DNA from: Mycobacterium heckeshornense | GTDB lineage: Bacteria > Actinomycetota > Actinomycetes > Mycobacteriales > Mycobacteriaceae | Reading direction: 5' to 3' | Assembly: GCF_016592155.1 (NCBI RefSeq) | Contig: NZ_AP024237.1 | Coordinates: 2,914,001 to 2,978,000 of the forward strand | Length of the DNA: 64,000 nucleotides | Part shown: positions 48,400 to 56,685 of the stretch, one piece after another | Layout of the letters: each line of letters starts with the position of its first letter | Position numbering within the stretch: the stretch's first letter is position 1 | The notes under the pieces: generated by a model | The model's database searches: none | Told to the model about the DNA's origin: nothing | The model's input: only the letters and a program-made list of their open reading frames with translations | Position numbers and translations under genes: made by a program

Positions 48400-48780
48400 C
48401 ACAAAACCTTAGCCATGACAATGGTTTACGCACGAATTGCTGATAAGACCGTCGCCGAGGAGTACTTCGCCGTCACCGAGAAAGTGGAACTACTCTACGG
48501 CCAACCCCATCAACTCGCCGGCGACGACGAAGGCCGCGAAATGCGCAAACTGCGTAACGAGATGCACCGCCGCATGCTGGGCAACGGCTACTGCGCACGA
48601 CCGGTCGAGATGGACTGCCACTTCGAGTCCATCTGCGAATCCTGCAGCTTCTTCGTTACCACCCTCGAGTTCCGGCCCACGCTGCAACGCCAGCGCGACG
48701 ATGCCGCCAACAAGGGCCAACTCGGCCGCCAGAAGATCTTCGACGGCATCCTCGACCGCCTCGATACCACCGCCTCGTGA
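48400..48780 (+). pseudogene. tyrosine recombinase 2 of element A, copy 2, 3' part
   Basis: HKTLAMTMVYARIADKTVAE and the cysteine tail, as in 20980-21360. Confidence 0.85.
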
Positions 48781-48811
48781 CCGCCCTACTTGACTCGATC
48801 ACCCGCATAAG

Positions 48812-48916
48812 TACAACACCAGCCGGCTCATGCACCGACTCGGACTGAAACCACCCATCGAATACGAGGCCGACTACCATGCACACCACACCGGTCAGCC
48901 GACCGGCGCAAAGTAA
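48812..48916 (+). pseudogene. IS3 OrfB, copy 2, 3' part
   Basis: Last 34 codons and TAA, identical to 21392-21496; the IS3 right repeat follows. Confidence 0.85.
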
Positions 48917-48946
48917 ACCGGTGTGCACAAAACCCAGGGCGATTCA

Positions 48947-48990
48947 CCATGCACACTCGGCATCTCGCCCGCCGCGGCCGCACCACATCA
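48947..48990. repeat. 44-bp direct repeat, right copy
   Basis: Identical to 41659-41702; immediately follows the IS3 right end (GATTCA at 48941-48946). Confidence 0.9.
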
Positions 48991-49124
48991 CGCAGTCCCT
49001 CGATCTGACGGGCCCGGGCATACCCCCAGCCACCCAGCACCCCGTCCCCGCATGCCGGACACGCGATCTCCCCAGCCGCCAACCGGGACTCGACGCGGAC
49101 AACATCAGCCTCTACCGTCACCAT
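48947..49124 (-). pseudogene. DUF6431-like protein, N-terminal part
   Basis: The ATG at 49124 opens MVTVEADVVRVESRLAAGEI, then CPACGDGVLGGWGYARARQI and RARCRVCMV. The two CxxC pairs make a zinc ribbon. Translation then enters the IS3 end. The first 15 codons of the C-terminal part (41659-41702) repeat the last 15 here. With both parts joined the protein would be about 200 residues. Confidence 0.65.
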
Positions 49125-49144
49125 CGGTGCCTCCGAGCACTACA

Positions 49145-49190
49145 GCGCGGCACCCCGCAAGCCGACCAAGACTTCAGCGGGGTGCCGCGC
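49145..49190. terminator. long perfect hairpin upstream of the DUF6431-like gene
   Basis: GCGCGGCACCCCGC and GCGGGGTGCCGCGC form a perfect 14-bp stem with an 18-nt loop. It could be a terminator or a transposon-end or regulatory palindrome. The other end of the DDE/ATPase module also has a strong hairpin (32324-32351). About 160 bp without a gene follow to 49355. Confidence 0.5.
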
Positions 49191-49355
49191 ACCCATCAGT
49201 TCCTCGTCACACTGACGGTGCACACGAACAAGATCAACCCCGCCGCCACACCGACCGTCACATCGGCAGACTCAATGAAGAATGGCCACCCCGTGGTCGC
49301 CATCCAAAGAGACGGTCAACACCCGGTGAGTCCGGAGACTTTCTGGTGTGTGAGC

Positions 49356-49949
49356 TCAGCCGGCGGCTGGTCTCCGGTGTTGAGCGTAGTAGGCGGCCTC
49401 CAGGTCCACTGGTGGGATATCGCCGCAGTACTTGTAGAGGCGGCGATGGTTGAACCAGTCCACCGATTCGGCGGTGGCCAACTTGACCTCCTCGATGGTG
49501 CGCCAGGGTTTGCGGGGTTTGATCAACTCGGTGTTGTACAAGCCGATGATTGTCTCGGCCAACGCGTTGTGGTAGGACGATCCGACTGCCCCGACCGAGG
49601 GTCGGATACCGGCTTCGGAGAGCCGCTCGGTGAACCGGATCGAGGTGTATTGGGATTCTCTATCGGTATGGTGGACGACATCTTTGAGATCAAAGATCCC
49701 TTCGCGTTGCCGAGTCCAGATGGCGTGTTCGATGGAATCGAGCACCATTGAGGTCGCCATCGTTGCGGCCACCCGCCAGCCCAGGATCCGTCGGGCATAG
49801 GCGTCGGTGACAAACGCGACGTCGGCAAACCCCGACCAAGTCGATACGTAAGTCAGGTCGGCCACCCATAGCCGGTTGGGCGCCGGCGGGCCGAATTGGC
49901 GACTCACCAGATCGGCGGTCCGGGCCGCCGTCGGATCGGAGCCCGTCAC
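49356..49949 (-). pseudogene. IS3-family OrfB, 5'-truncated
   Basis: A DDE core with LWVADLTYVSTWSGF (Asp), VHHTDRESQYTSIR (Asp) and SSYHNALAETIIGLYNTE (Glu) and a natural C-terminus (YYAQHRRPAAG). The N-terminal helical region is missing, cut near 49970 at an IS256 end. It is a different IS3 subgroup from 14612. Confidence 0.8.
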
Positions 49950-49992
49950 GATTTCTGTGTAAGTCTGAGGTGACTTGACAACGAGTTATATT

Positions 49993-50199
49993 CTAACATA
50001 ACGGAATCCGTCCAGGGAACAGTTTCGCCAGGGTGTTAAGCGCCACAGTCCAGTTGTAGGTTCCCGTCCCCGAATAGCCTCCTCTGTGGCTGGAGATGTT
50101 GCGCAACCCCAAGTACAGCAACTTGATCGCAGAGTCCTTGTCCGGGAAATGTCCGCGGTTCTTGGTGATTTTGCGTAGCTGGAAATTGATGGACTCGAT
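49993..50199 (-). pseudogene. IS256 transposase, C-terminal part (split by element D)
   Basis: ESINFQLRKITKNRGHFPDK ... LNTLAKLFPGRIPLC, starting right after the TTNAI codons. An AT-rich IS256-type end (ACTTGACAACGAGTTATATT, about 49974-49993) follows. The complementary N-terminal part, ending RKIVYTTNAI, is at 62806-63063, 12.6 kb away on the same strand. Confidence 0.85.
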
Positions 50200-50214
50200 C
50201 GTTATCTGGAGTCC
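50200..50214. repeat. terminal repeat of element D, right end
   Basis: CGTTATCTGGAGTCC, adjoining GGACTCGAT of the IS256 gene. It also occurs at 8946-8960 in the same gene context. Confidence 0.8.
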
Positions 50215-50297
50215 TCGGGCTGAAAGCAGGGTTGACCTGCGTGTTTGCGTGGTGGAGCCTGTCTTCGACGTGGTGGTGGGCCCGACCGCGGTCGAGG

Positions 50298-50738
50298 TCA
50301 ACAGGGCCCGATTGTTGCCGAACTGCGATGTGCCGTCGCTTGTTCGGCGGGCCGCGTGTGACCGTTGTCGCGGAGCTGGCCGAGGGCGTGGGCGAGTTGG
50401 CGGCGTAGCTTGTGGTTCTCGTCGGCGAGTTCGCGGTTGCGGTGGTGGGCGAGTTCGAGTCGCTGGCGTAGCGAGTCGTCGCTGGCGCGCTGCGAGGAGG
50501 GTATCGGCGTGGTCGGTTGGTGTCGGCCCTGGTCGCGCAGCCTGCGGATCTCGTCTTTGATGTCGGTTTGGGTGTAGATCCAGGAGCGGGAGACGCCGGC
50601 GTGGCGGGCGACGGACTCGAAGGTGAGCGCGGCGCCGGTTCGGTCGAGGTCGTGCATCGCGGCGATCGCCTTGGCGCGGGTGTGTTCGTGTCGCTGCCGG
50701 GCGGCAGTGGTGAGGTGGATGCTGTTGTCAGCGCGCAT
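50298..50738 (-). CDS. TnpC-like protein of element D (DUF6262)
   Basis: 146 residues from ATG 50738, overlapping the TnpB 3' end by 11 nt. An HTH (LTFESVARHAGVSRSWIYTQ) is followed by a coiled coil (RNRELADENHKLRRQLAHAL). It corresponds to the truncated protein at 9044-9360. As the accessory factor of a Tn554-type system it would act with TnpA and TnpB, of which only TnpA remains whole. Confidence 0.8.
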   Translation of the reverse strand: MRADNSIHLTTAARQRHEHTRAKAIAAMHDLDRTGAALTFESVARHAGVSRSWIYTQTDIKDEIRRLRDQGRHQPTTPIPSSQRASDDSLRQRLELAHHRNRELADENHKLRRQLAHALGQLRDNGHTRPAEQATAHRSSATIGPC

Positions 50739-51210
50739 GTTTGGTGTCCTTTGGCTCGTTGAGGGCGGTGATGATGTTGTCCAGGTTTCCCAGCACTTGC
50801 CGGTTCATTTCGGCGAGCCGTTGCTGGCCGCGGGCCTCGGCAGCGGTGACCAGCTGCAGTACCTGCTGGCGTTGGGCGCGGTGCTGGGGCAGGAATTCGG
50901 GGGTGGTGAGGAACATGGGGCAGGTCAGGCAGGCGTTGGCGTGTGGGCAGCTCTGCTGTACCGGCAGCCCACAGTAGCCGTTGGGCAGGGCCTGGGTTGC
51001 TTGGGCCAGGCGCTGTTTGGCCCAGACGGCGTCGGAGAGTGGCCCATCTGGGTCGAAAACCACTGTGCGGCCGGTGATATCGACCTTGCGGGCGGCTTCC
51101 CAAGCCCGTCTGACGGTGGTGTCGTGCATTCGGGCGTAGTGGGCGGTCATCTGTGGTGAGTCGTGGTCGAGGATGCGGCGCACGACCTCCTGCGGAACAT
51201 CCCGGTTGAA
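50728..51210 (-). pseudogene. TnpB recombinase of element D, C-terminal part
   Basis: Resumes FNRDVPQEVVRRILDHDSPQ MTAHYARMHDTT. The DHDS box stands in for GH-x-S, and Tyr is in HYARMHD. It ends with a cysteine tail (GYCGLPVQQSCPHANACLTC P). It is the continuation of the gene that breaks at GTRL at 59832. The frame upstream of 51210 belongs to element E. Confidence 0.85.
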
Positions 51211-51328
51211 ACTGGTGAACGGCGTTGTTCGATGATGTCGAATGCTATTGGTGGATTTACTCATCCGGCGTGCCTGGCCGTGGCCACGCTGGTGGTGTCG
51301 GCCGGTTTGTTGGGTACTGTCGCCGCAG

Positions 51329-51778
51329 CTACTGAGGCGGCCATTGCCCCTGTGGCAACTGACCTGGCGCGTCCAAGATGATCGGGATTAGAAATGACGC
51401 CAGCGCTTGATCCGGTTGGTCGTCTGGTCCCGCATACACCCCGAATGTGTAGGTTCCGCCGCCGTAGATTAGAAACGGCAACATGAGGTTGAAGACCCGC
51501 CACTTAAGCGGGCGGTCCGGGACGTCGTCCCACATCCAGATCTGCTCGAGCCTGCCGCGCTTTTGACCGCCAGCATCGTGAACGATGACAAAGAGCTGAG
51601 GATCGTGCTCGGTGCCGTTCTCAGTGGAGACGCAGAGCAGGATCGGTGCGGTTGACTGGTGAACCTGCTTGTCCTGAAGGGGCGGCAAGTGAATCTCGAC
51701 CTGCGGGACACCGACGGCATTAACGGCATCGTTCTCGAGGACGACACCTCGTGTTGGCACAAAGGCATTGATGTGCAC
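51329..51778 (-). CDS. cargo protein of element E (resembles DUF6941; function unknown)
   Basis: The GTG at 51778, behind AGAAAGAAAG, opens 149 residues (VHINAFVPTRGVVLENDAVN AVGVPQVEIHLP). The frame is open to 51871, but the extra residues are low-complexity Ser/Thr. The layout, a beta-rich domain with LLCVSTENGTEHDPQLFVIV and a hydrophobic FNLMLPFLIYGGGTYTFGVY, recalls small DUF6941 proteins found on mobile elements. No catalytic motif is seen. It lies last in E, 148 bp after the zinc-finger gene's stop. Confidence 0.45.
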   Translation of the reverse strand: MHINAFVPTRGVVLENDAVNAVGVPQVEIHLPPLQDKQVHQSTAPILLCVSTENGTEHDPQLFVIVHDAGGQKRGRLEQIWMWDDVPDRPLKWRVFNLMLPFLIYGGGTYTFGVYAGPDDQPDQALASFLIPIILDAPGQLPQGQWPPQ

Positions 51779-51926
51779 GCGGCGCTTTCTTTCTGTTGGG
51801 GTCGGTTCCGAAATTGAAGACGGTTTTCTTGACGATGTAGTTGACGATCTCGCAGACGCGGACGAGGTCATCTACGGTGGCGAGTTTGACCCGCAGCCTC
51901 GCTCGCTCATCTGCGCACCGGCTCCC

Positions 51927-52270
51927 TCATCCGGCGGGTTCTATCGCTGGTCCGATTCGGGTCCGGGCAACCTCGGCGGCGTAGTGCGACCAGTCCCCGC
52001 CGGCGGCGTGGGCCCAGTCGGCAGCAGTGGTGGTGTGGATGCCGAGCAGGTCGGCGAGGACGGCGGCGGGGACGGTGGTGGCCAGTTGGAGCATCGCTGC
52101 GCGGTGGCCGGTCTGGGCGTCAATGCCGAGCCGGCCGAGGCGTGCTCCGAGCCGCGCTGGCGTGATCGATTGTGCGGGAAAGTGTCCGGGGAACAGCCAG
52201 TTGCTGCGCGGCGCGGCGAGACTGGCGTGGCGGCGAGGGGTGTCGAGGTGGGCGCGCACGAAACCGGCTA
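51927..52270 (-). pseudogene. zinc-finger recombinase-like protein of E, C-terminal part
   Basis: Encodes FVRAHLDTPRRHASLAAPRS NWLFPGHFPAQSITPARLGA and LLGIHTTTAADWAHAAGGDWSHYAAE. This is the tail of a large actinobacterial zinc-finger/XerD-like protein found beside recombinase plus XRE pairs. The preceding codons IEIPEPLAG are at 57189-57210, on the other side of the IS1634 and IS256 insertions. The HxxR and Tyr motifs are absent from this tail. Confidence 0.6.
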
Positions 52271-54238
52271 GGCCGAAGTTCCCCCCTTCTGAGAGGGGGC
52301 TGATTTCCTTTCTGCTTTGTGAGCAGGTGTTTCAGTGTTCATGTGCCGGCAAGGCGTAATCATGTATTCGCAAGACTTGTTCGGCGTGTCATTTTCTAAA
52401 TTCGCTACTCTCGTACTGCTGTTGTGCTAGAAAGTAATCATGTACGTGACGCGGGTGCCCAACCGTGGATCACCGCCGGCGGTGCTGTTGCGCGAAAGTT
52501 ACCGCGAGAACGGCAAGGTGAAAACCCGCACGCTGGCCAACCTGTCGCGCTGGCCCGAGCACAAGGTGGACAAACTGCAGCGCGCGCTCAAGGGCCTGCC
52601 GGGGACGGGCGATCTGGCCGGGGCGTTTGACATCACCCGCAGCCTGCCGCACGGGCATGTGGCCGCGGTGTTGGGCACCGCCGCCAAGCTGGGCATGGCC
52701 GAGCTGATCGACCCCGCCCCGTCGCGTAACCGGGACTTGGTGTGCGCCATGCTGGCCGCGTCGGTGATCGAGCCGGGCTCCAAGCTGGCGATGGCGCGCG
52801 GGCTGCGCATCGAGACCGCCACCAGCACCCTGGGTGCGGTGCTGGGCGTGGCGGGTGCCGATGAGGATGACCTGTATGACGCGATGGACTGGGTGGTCGA
52901 GCGCCAGGATGCCATCGAAAACTCGTTGGCCGCACGGCATCTGGCCAACGGAACCCTGGTGCTCTATGACGTGTCCTCGGCGGCGTTCGAGGGCCACACC
53001 TGCCCGTTAGGGAAAATCGGGCATGCCCGCGACGGGGTCAAAGGCCGGTTGCAGATCGTCTACGGGCTGCTGTGCTCACCAGCCGGGGTGCCGATCGCCA
53101 TTGAGGTGTTCGACGGCAACACCGCCGACCCGAAAACCCTGGGCGCCCAGATCACCAAGCTCAAGACCCGGTTCGGGCTGACCACCATCGCCCTGGTGGG
53201 GGATCGGGGCATGCTCACCAGCGCGCGCATCCGCGACGAGCTGCACCCGGCGCAGTTGGATTGGATCAGCGCGCTGCGCGCCCCGCAGATCAAGGCATTG
53301 GTCGACGACGGGGCGCTGCAGCTGTCGCTGTTCGACGAGCAGAACCTGTTCGAGATCACCCACCCCGACTACCCCGGCGAGCGGCTGGTGTGCTGCCACA
53401 ACCCCGCCCTGGCTGATGAGCGTGCCCGCAAACGCGGCGAGCTGCTGGCGGCCACCGAACACGAACTACAGACCATCGCCGAGGCCACCCGCCGCGCCAA
53501 ACGACCACTACGCGGGCGGGACAAGATCGCGCTGCGGGTGGGCAAGGTGCGCAACAAGTTCAAGATGGCCAAGCATTTTGACCTGCAAATCACCGACGAA
53601 GCGTTCAGTTTCTCCCGCAACCAGGACGCCATCGCCGCCGAGGCCGCCCTCGACGGCATCTACGTGCTCCGCACCAGCCTGCCCGACCAGACACTGCAGC
53701 GCGACGAGGTCGTGCTGCGCTACAAGGACCTCGCCGACGTCGAACGGTTCTTCCGCACCCTCAACACCGAACTGGACGTGCGACCCATCCGGCACCGCCT
53801 CGCCGATCGGGTGCGCGCGCACATGCTCCTACGGATGCTGTCCTACTACATCAGCTGGCACATGAAACAAGCCCTCGCACCAATCCTTTTCCAGGACAAC
53901 GACAAACCCGCCGCCGCCGCCAAACGTGCCGACCCCGTCGCTCCCGCCCAACGCTCCGATCAAGCGCTGGCCAAGGCAGCGCGCAAACGCACCGAAAACG
54001 ACTACCCGGTGCACAGCTTCACCAGCCTGCTCGCCGACCTGGCCACCATCTGCGCCAACCACATCCAGCCCACCGACGACCTGCCGGCATTCACCAAGAT
54101 CACCAACCCCACCCCACTACAGCGGCGAGCCTTCGAACTACTCGGCGTCTCACACCGCCACGGACTCGCGTAGTCAGCACACCAACACAAAACCCCAGCT
54201 CAACCCACTAAACCGCTCCACACCAGGGGGAACTTCGG
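52271..54238. mobile_element. IS1634-family element
   Basis: Inverted ends: GGCCGAAGTTCCCCC at 52271 and, reversed, GCCCGAAGTTCCCCC ending at about 54240. GGCTAG is repeated at both edges as a likely target duplication. It is inserted in the zinc-finger gene of E. A 154-bp leader precedes the gene. Confidence 0.75.
52440..54173 (+). CDS. IS1634-family transposase, intact
   Basis: 577 residues from ATG 52440 behind AGAAAG (MYVTRVPNRGSPPAVLLRES). The catalytic core has LVLYDVSSAAFEGHTCPLG (Asp), IALVGDRGMLTSARIRDELH (Asp) and the C-terminal VVLRYKDLADVERFFRTLNT ELDVRPI (Glu region). It is the intact relative of the frameshifted copy at 1-1750. It may still be active. Confidence 0.9.
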   Translation: MYVTRVPNRGSPPAVLLRESYRENGKVKTRTLANLSRWPEHKVDKLQRALKGLPGTGDLAGAFDITRSLPHGHVAAVLGTAAKLGMAELIDPAPSRNRDLVCAMLAASVIEPGSKLAMARGLRIETATSTLGAVLGVAGADEDDLYDAMDWVVERQDAIENSLAARHLANGTLVLYDVSSAAFEGHTCPLGKIGHARDGVKGRLQIVYGLLCSPAGVPIAIEVFDGNTADPKTLGAQITKLKTRFGLTTIALVGDRGMLTSARIRDELHPAQLDWISALRAPQIKALVDDGALQLSLFDEQNLFEITHPDYPGERLVCCHNPALADERARKRGELLAATEHELQTIAEATRRAKRPLRGRDKIALRVGKVRNKFKMAKHFDLQITDEAFSFSRNQDAIAAEAALDGIYVLRTSLPDQTLQRDEVVLRYKDLADVERFFRTLNTELDVRPIRHRLADRVRAHMLLRMLSYYISWHMKQALAPILFQDNDKPAAAAKRADPVAPAQRSDQALAKAARKRTENDYPVHSFTSLLADLATICANHIQPTDDLPAFTKITNPTPLQRRAFELLGVSHRHGLA

Positions 54239-54246
54239 GCTAGAGG
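54239..54246. repeat. 8-bp target duplication of IS256 (left)
   Basis: GCTAGAGG, repeated at 57189-57196. It brackets 54247-57188 exactly and overlaps the IS1634 right edge. Confidence 0.75.
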
Positions 54247-54294
54247 GGGTGTATAAGTTAAACGGTGTAACTTCTGAGACAAAAGGAGAGCACT

Positions 54295-55130
54295 GTGACT
54301 AATGTGATCACCGACGAGAAGGGTGTCGAAGCGCCGGACACCGGCGTCGTGGATCTGGATGAGTTGGATCAGCAGCTGGTCGGTCAGTTGGTGGATCGGG
54401 CCCGCTCACAGGGGCTGCGGTTGACCGGGGAGGACGGGCTGCTGGCCCAGCTCACGAAGACCATCATCGAGTCTGCGGCCGAGGGCGAGATGGACGATCA
54501 TCTCGGCTACGCCAAGCATGATCCGGCCGGCCGCGATGGCGGCAACTCTCGCAATGGCACCCGCACCAAGCAGCTGCTGACCGACGTCGGGCCGGTGGAG
54601 GTCGCGATACCTCGGGACCGGGATGGGTCGTTCGAGCCGCAGATCGTGCGCAAGCGTCAGCGCCGTCTTTCAGGGATCGACGGGCTGGTGATTTCGTTGT
54701 CCGCCAAGGGCTTAACTCACGGCGAGATCGCCGCGCATCTGGCCGAAGTGTACGGCGCGCAGGTGTCCAAGCAGACCATCTCGACGATCACCGACCGGGT
54801 GATCGAGGCGATGAGCGAGTGGTGCAACCGGCCGCTGGACCCGGTGTATCCGGTGGTGTTCATCGACGCGATCAACGTCAAGATCCGTGATGGCAACGTC
54901 GCTAACCGGCCGATCTACATCGCGCTGGGCGTCACCGTCGACGGCACCCGCGATGTGCTGGGGCTGTGGGCCGGTGAGCACGGCGACGGGGAGGGCTCCA
55001 AGTATTGGCTGCGCGTGCTCTCGGAAATCAAAAATAGGGGCACCCAGGACGTATGCATCGTGGTGTGCGATGGGCTCAAGGGCTTGCCGACCGCCATCGA
55101 AGCCGTGTGGCCGCAGGCGATCACCCAGAC
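54295..55130 (+). pseudogene. IS256 transposase, N-terminal half
   Basis: GTG 54295 follows AAAGGAG. The frame runs MTNVITDEKGVEAPDTGVVD, DDHLGYAKHDPAGRDGGNSR NG, VFIDAINVKIRDGN (first Asp), VVCDGLKGLPTAIEAV (second Asp) and WPQAITQT, then meets the IS110 at 55131. The C-terminal half follows at 56686. Confidence 0.9.
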
Positions 55131-55132
55131 CT

Positions 55133-55377
55133 CATCTATTAACAATGGATCGGCCGGGATGGTCTCGGCGTTCACCTGCACCACCACGGGCAGGGCCCAC
55201 GCAAACGCGTCACCTTCGAGGTCCACATGCAGACCTGTCCGCCCGTGGTGGCTGCGGGGCGTGGACCGGCCAGCGAGAGCAGCGCCACCGCTGTGGGCGG
55301 TGAGTGCCGAGATGAGGTTCCGGGCAGGCCTCGCGATCGCAGGGTGAACCTTTCACATTGAAAGGGATCCAAGTGCA
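55133..55377 (+). ncRNA. candidate IS110 bridge-RNA region
   Basis: This is the non-coding left end upstream of the recombinase, where IS621-type elements encode their bridge RNA. CCACCACGGGC (55181-55191) pairs perfectly with GCCCGTGGTGG (55241-55251), enclosing a loop. Inside it CAGACCTGT (55230-55238) equals the target CAGAC-CT-GT. Further on, AGATGAG (55310-55316) is complementary to the element's own start CTCATCT (55131-55137), as a donor guide would be. The right-target guide was not found. Boundaries and function are inferred. Confidence 0.55.
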
Positions 55378-56598
55378 ATGAATCAGAGTACTCTGCAACG
55401 GCCGAACAGCTTCTGGTGTGGGATCGACTGGGGTGGGCGCTTCCATCACCTGTGTGTGCTGGATGGCACCGGCCAGCAGCTGCTCAGTCGCAAGGTCGCT
55501 CACACCGTCGATGGTCTGGCCGTCCTGGTCGGGTTGATTGCTTCGTTCACCGGTGCGGTCCGGATCGCGATCGAGCGGGCCGAAGGGCTACTGGTCGAAT
55601 ATCTCCAGCACCACTGCGATGCCGAAATTTATTGCGTGTCACCGAAAATCTCGGCGCGAGCACGCGAACGCTATCGGATGGCGGCCGCCAAGTCCGACGA
55701 ATTCGATGCCTATGTGTTGGCCGATACGTTGCGTCACCAGTATGCCCAGTGGCGGCCGTTGGCCGTTCCGTCGCCGCTTCTAGCGGAGCTGACCGCAGTG
55801 AGCCGCGATCGTCAACGCATCCTGGATATGCAGGTGGACACCGAGAATCGACTGCGGTCAATCTTGGATGCCTATCATCCGTGCCCGTTGCACCTGTTTT
55901 CTGCACTGGACCGGGACATCACCCTGTCCTTCATCCGCAGCTATCCCACTCCCGTGCAGGCGGGCCGGATCACCGCTGCGCGGATGGGCGCGTTCACGTC
56001 CCGGCACGGCTACAGTGGCCGGCACAAACCCGAGACACTTGTCGCCCGGATGCAGCCGCATCTGCTATCGGCGAGCGACGGCACCGTTGCTGGCAAAGCG
56101 TTGGCGGCCAAAGCATTCACCGAACAACTGGCTCTACTCAACACCCATTTGCGAGCCCATGACAAACGACTGGGCGAACTGCTTGAGGCGCACCCGGACA
56201 CCCCGATCTTCACCAGTTTCCCCGGCATCGGACCGGTCACCGCCGCCGTGTTGATCTCCGAAATGGGTGAGGAGCGCAGTCGTTTTCCTTCGGCGCCGTC
56301 ATTGTTGGCAGAGACCGGCTTGGCTCCGGTCACCAAGGTGTCCGGGCGCACACGTCAGGTTCGCTTCCGCTACGCCGCCAACCGGCGGATGCGGCACGCC
56401 ATCGACTGGTGGATGTTCGTCGCCGTCCGTGAAGACCTCTGGTCGGCCGACATCTACCAACACGCCCGCGCCGCCGGCCAACCACACCATCGTGCCCTGC
56501 GTGGCCTGGGCGCCCGCTGGTGTCGCATCTTGTGGCGCTGCTGGCACGACCACAACCCCTACGACCCGGCCATCCACCACCGCGCCACCGCCGCCTAA
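55378..56598 (+). CDS. IS110-family transposase (DEDD)
   Basis: 406 residues, same protein as 11546-12766 (one silent-looking base change in the GELLEAH codons). Intact: GIDWGGRFH, EFDAYVLADTLRHQ, FPGIGPVTAAVLISEMGEER. The IS256 C-terminal half begins 87 bp past its stop. Confidence 0.92.
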   Translation: MNQSTLQRPNSFWCGIDWGGRFHHLCVLDGTGQQLLSRKVAHTVDGLAVLVGLIASFTGAVRIAIERAEGLLVEYLQHHCDAEIYCVSPKISARARERYRMAAAKSDEFDAYVLADTLRHQYAQWRPLAVPSPLLAELTAVSRDRQRILDMQVDTENRLRSILDAYHPCPLHLFSALDRDITLSFIRSYPTPVQAGRITAARMGAFTSRHGYSGRHKPETLVARMQPHLLSASDGTVAGKALAAKAFTEQLALLNTHLRAHDKRLGELLEAHPDTPIFTSFPGIGPVTAAVLISEMGEERSRFPSAPSLLAETGLAPVTKVSGRTRQVRFRYAANRRMRHAIDWWMFVAVREDLWSADIYQHARAAGQPHHRALRGLGARWCRILWRCWHDHNPYDPAIHHRATAA

Positions 56599-56685
56599 CA
56601 ACCCCACCCCGCCCCCGCGCTGAGCAAAGTCAGCCAGCCGCGGCGATCAATCATGCCCACGACCCGAGGTTGACAGCGGGAGTCT

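Larger units (their letters stand above)
42923..48810 (+). mobile_element. two-tyrosine-recombinase element A, copy 2 (contains B)
   Basis: Part of the duplicated block. It is 30 bp shorter than copy 1 because the segment before the B junction has been replaced by sequence matching the TnpB gene of element C. Confidence 0.8.
41703..48946 (+). mobile_element. IS3-family element carrying nested elements A and B, copy 2
   Basis: Same architecture and ends as 14252-21527 (offset 27450 up to 45371, then 27420). It is inserted in a DUF6431-like gene and flanked by a 44-bp direct repeat, far longer than the 3-5 bp usual for IS3. Noted differences from copy 1 are OrfB codon 4 (GTA for GAA), one base at 47872 and the hybrid joint at 45360-45371. 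Confidence 0.88.
55131..56683 (+). mobile_element. IS110-family element, copy 2 of 3 (complete, reference copy)
   Basis: 1553 bp. CT occurs at both junctions (55131-55132 and 56684-56685). The rebuilt target reads ATCACCCAGAC-CT-GTGTCGT. There are no terminal inverted repeats, as in the family. The non-coding left end is 247 bp and the right end 85 bp. Confidence 0.9.

Noticed and set aside
51163..51381. A 72-codon plus-strand frame with a hydrophobic stretch
   Set aside because: Overlaps the E/D joint and D's TnpB; no ribosome-binding site or recognisable family. The hydrophobic run may be chance.
55131..55347. IS256 readthrough tail into the IS110 left end
   Set aside because: The residues after QT (SSINNGSAGMV...) are translation of the non-coding IS110 end and are the same at 12797-13013, so they are not IS256 protein.
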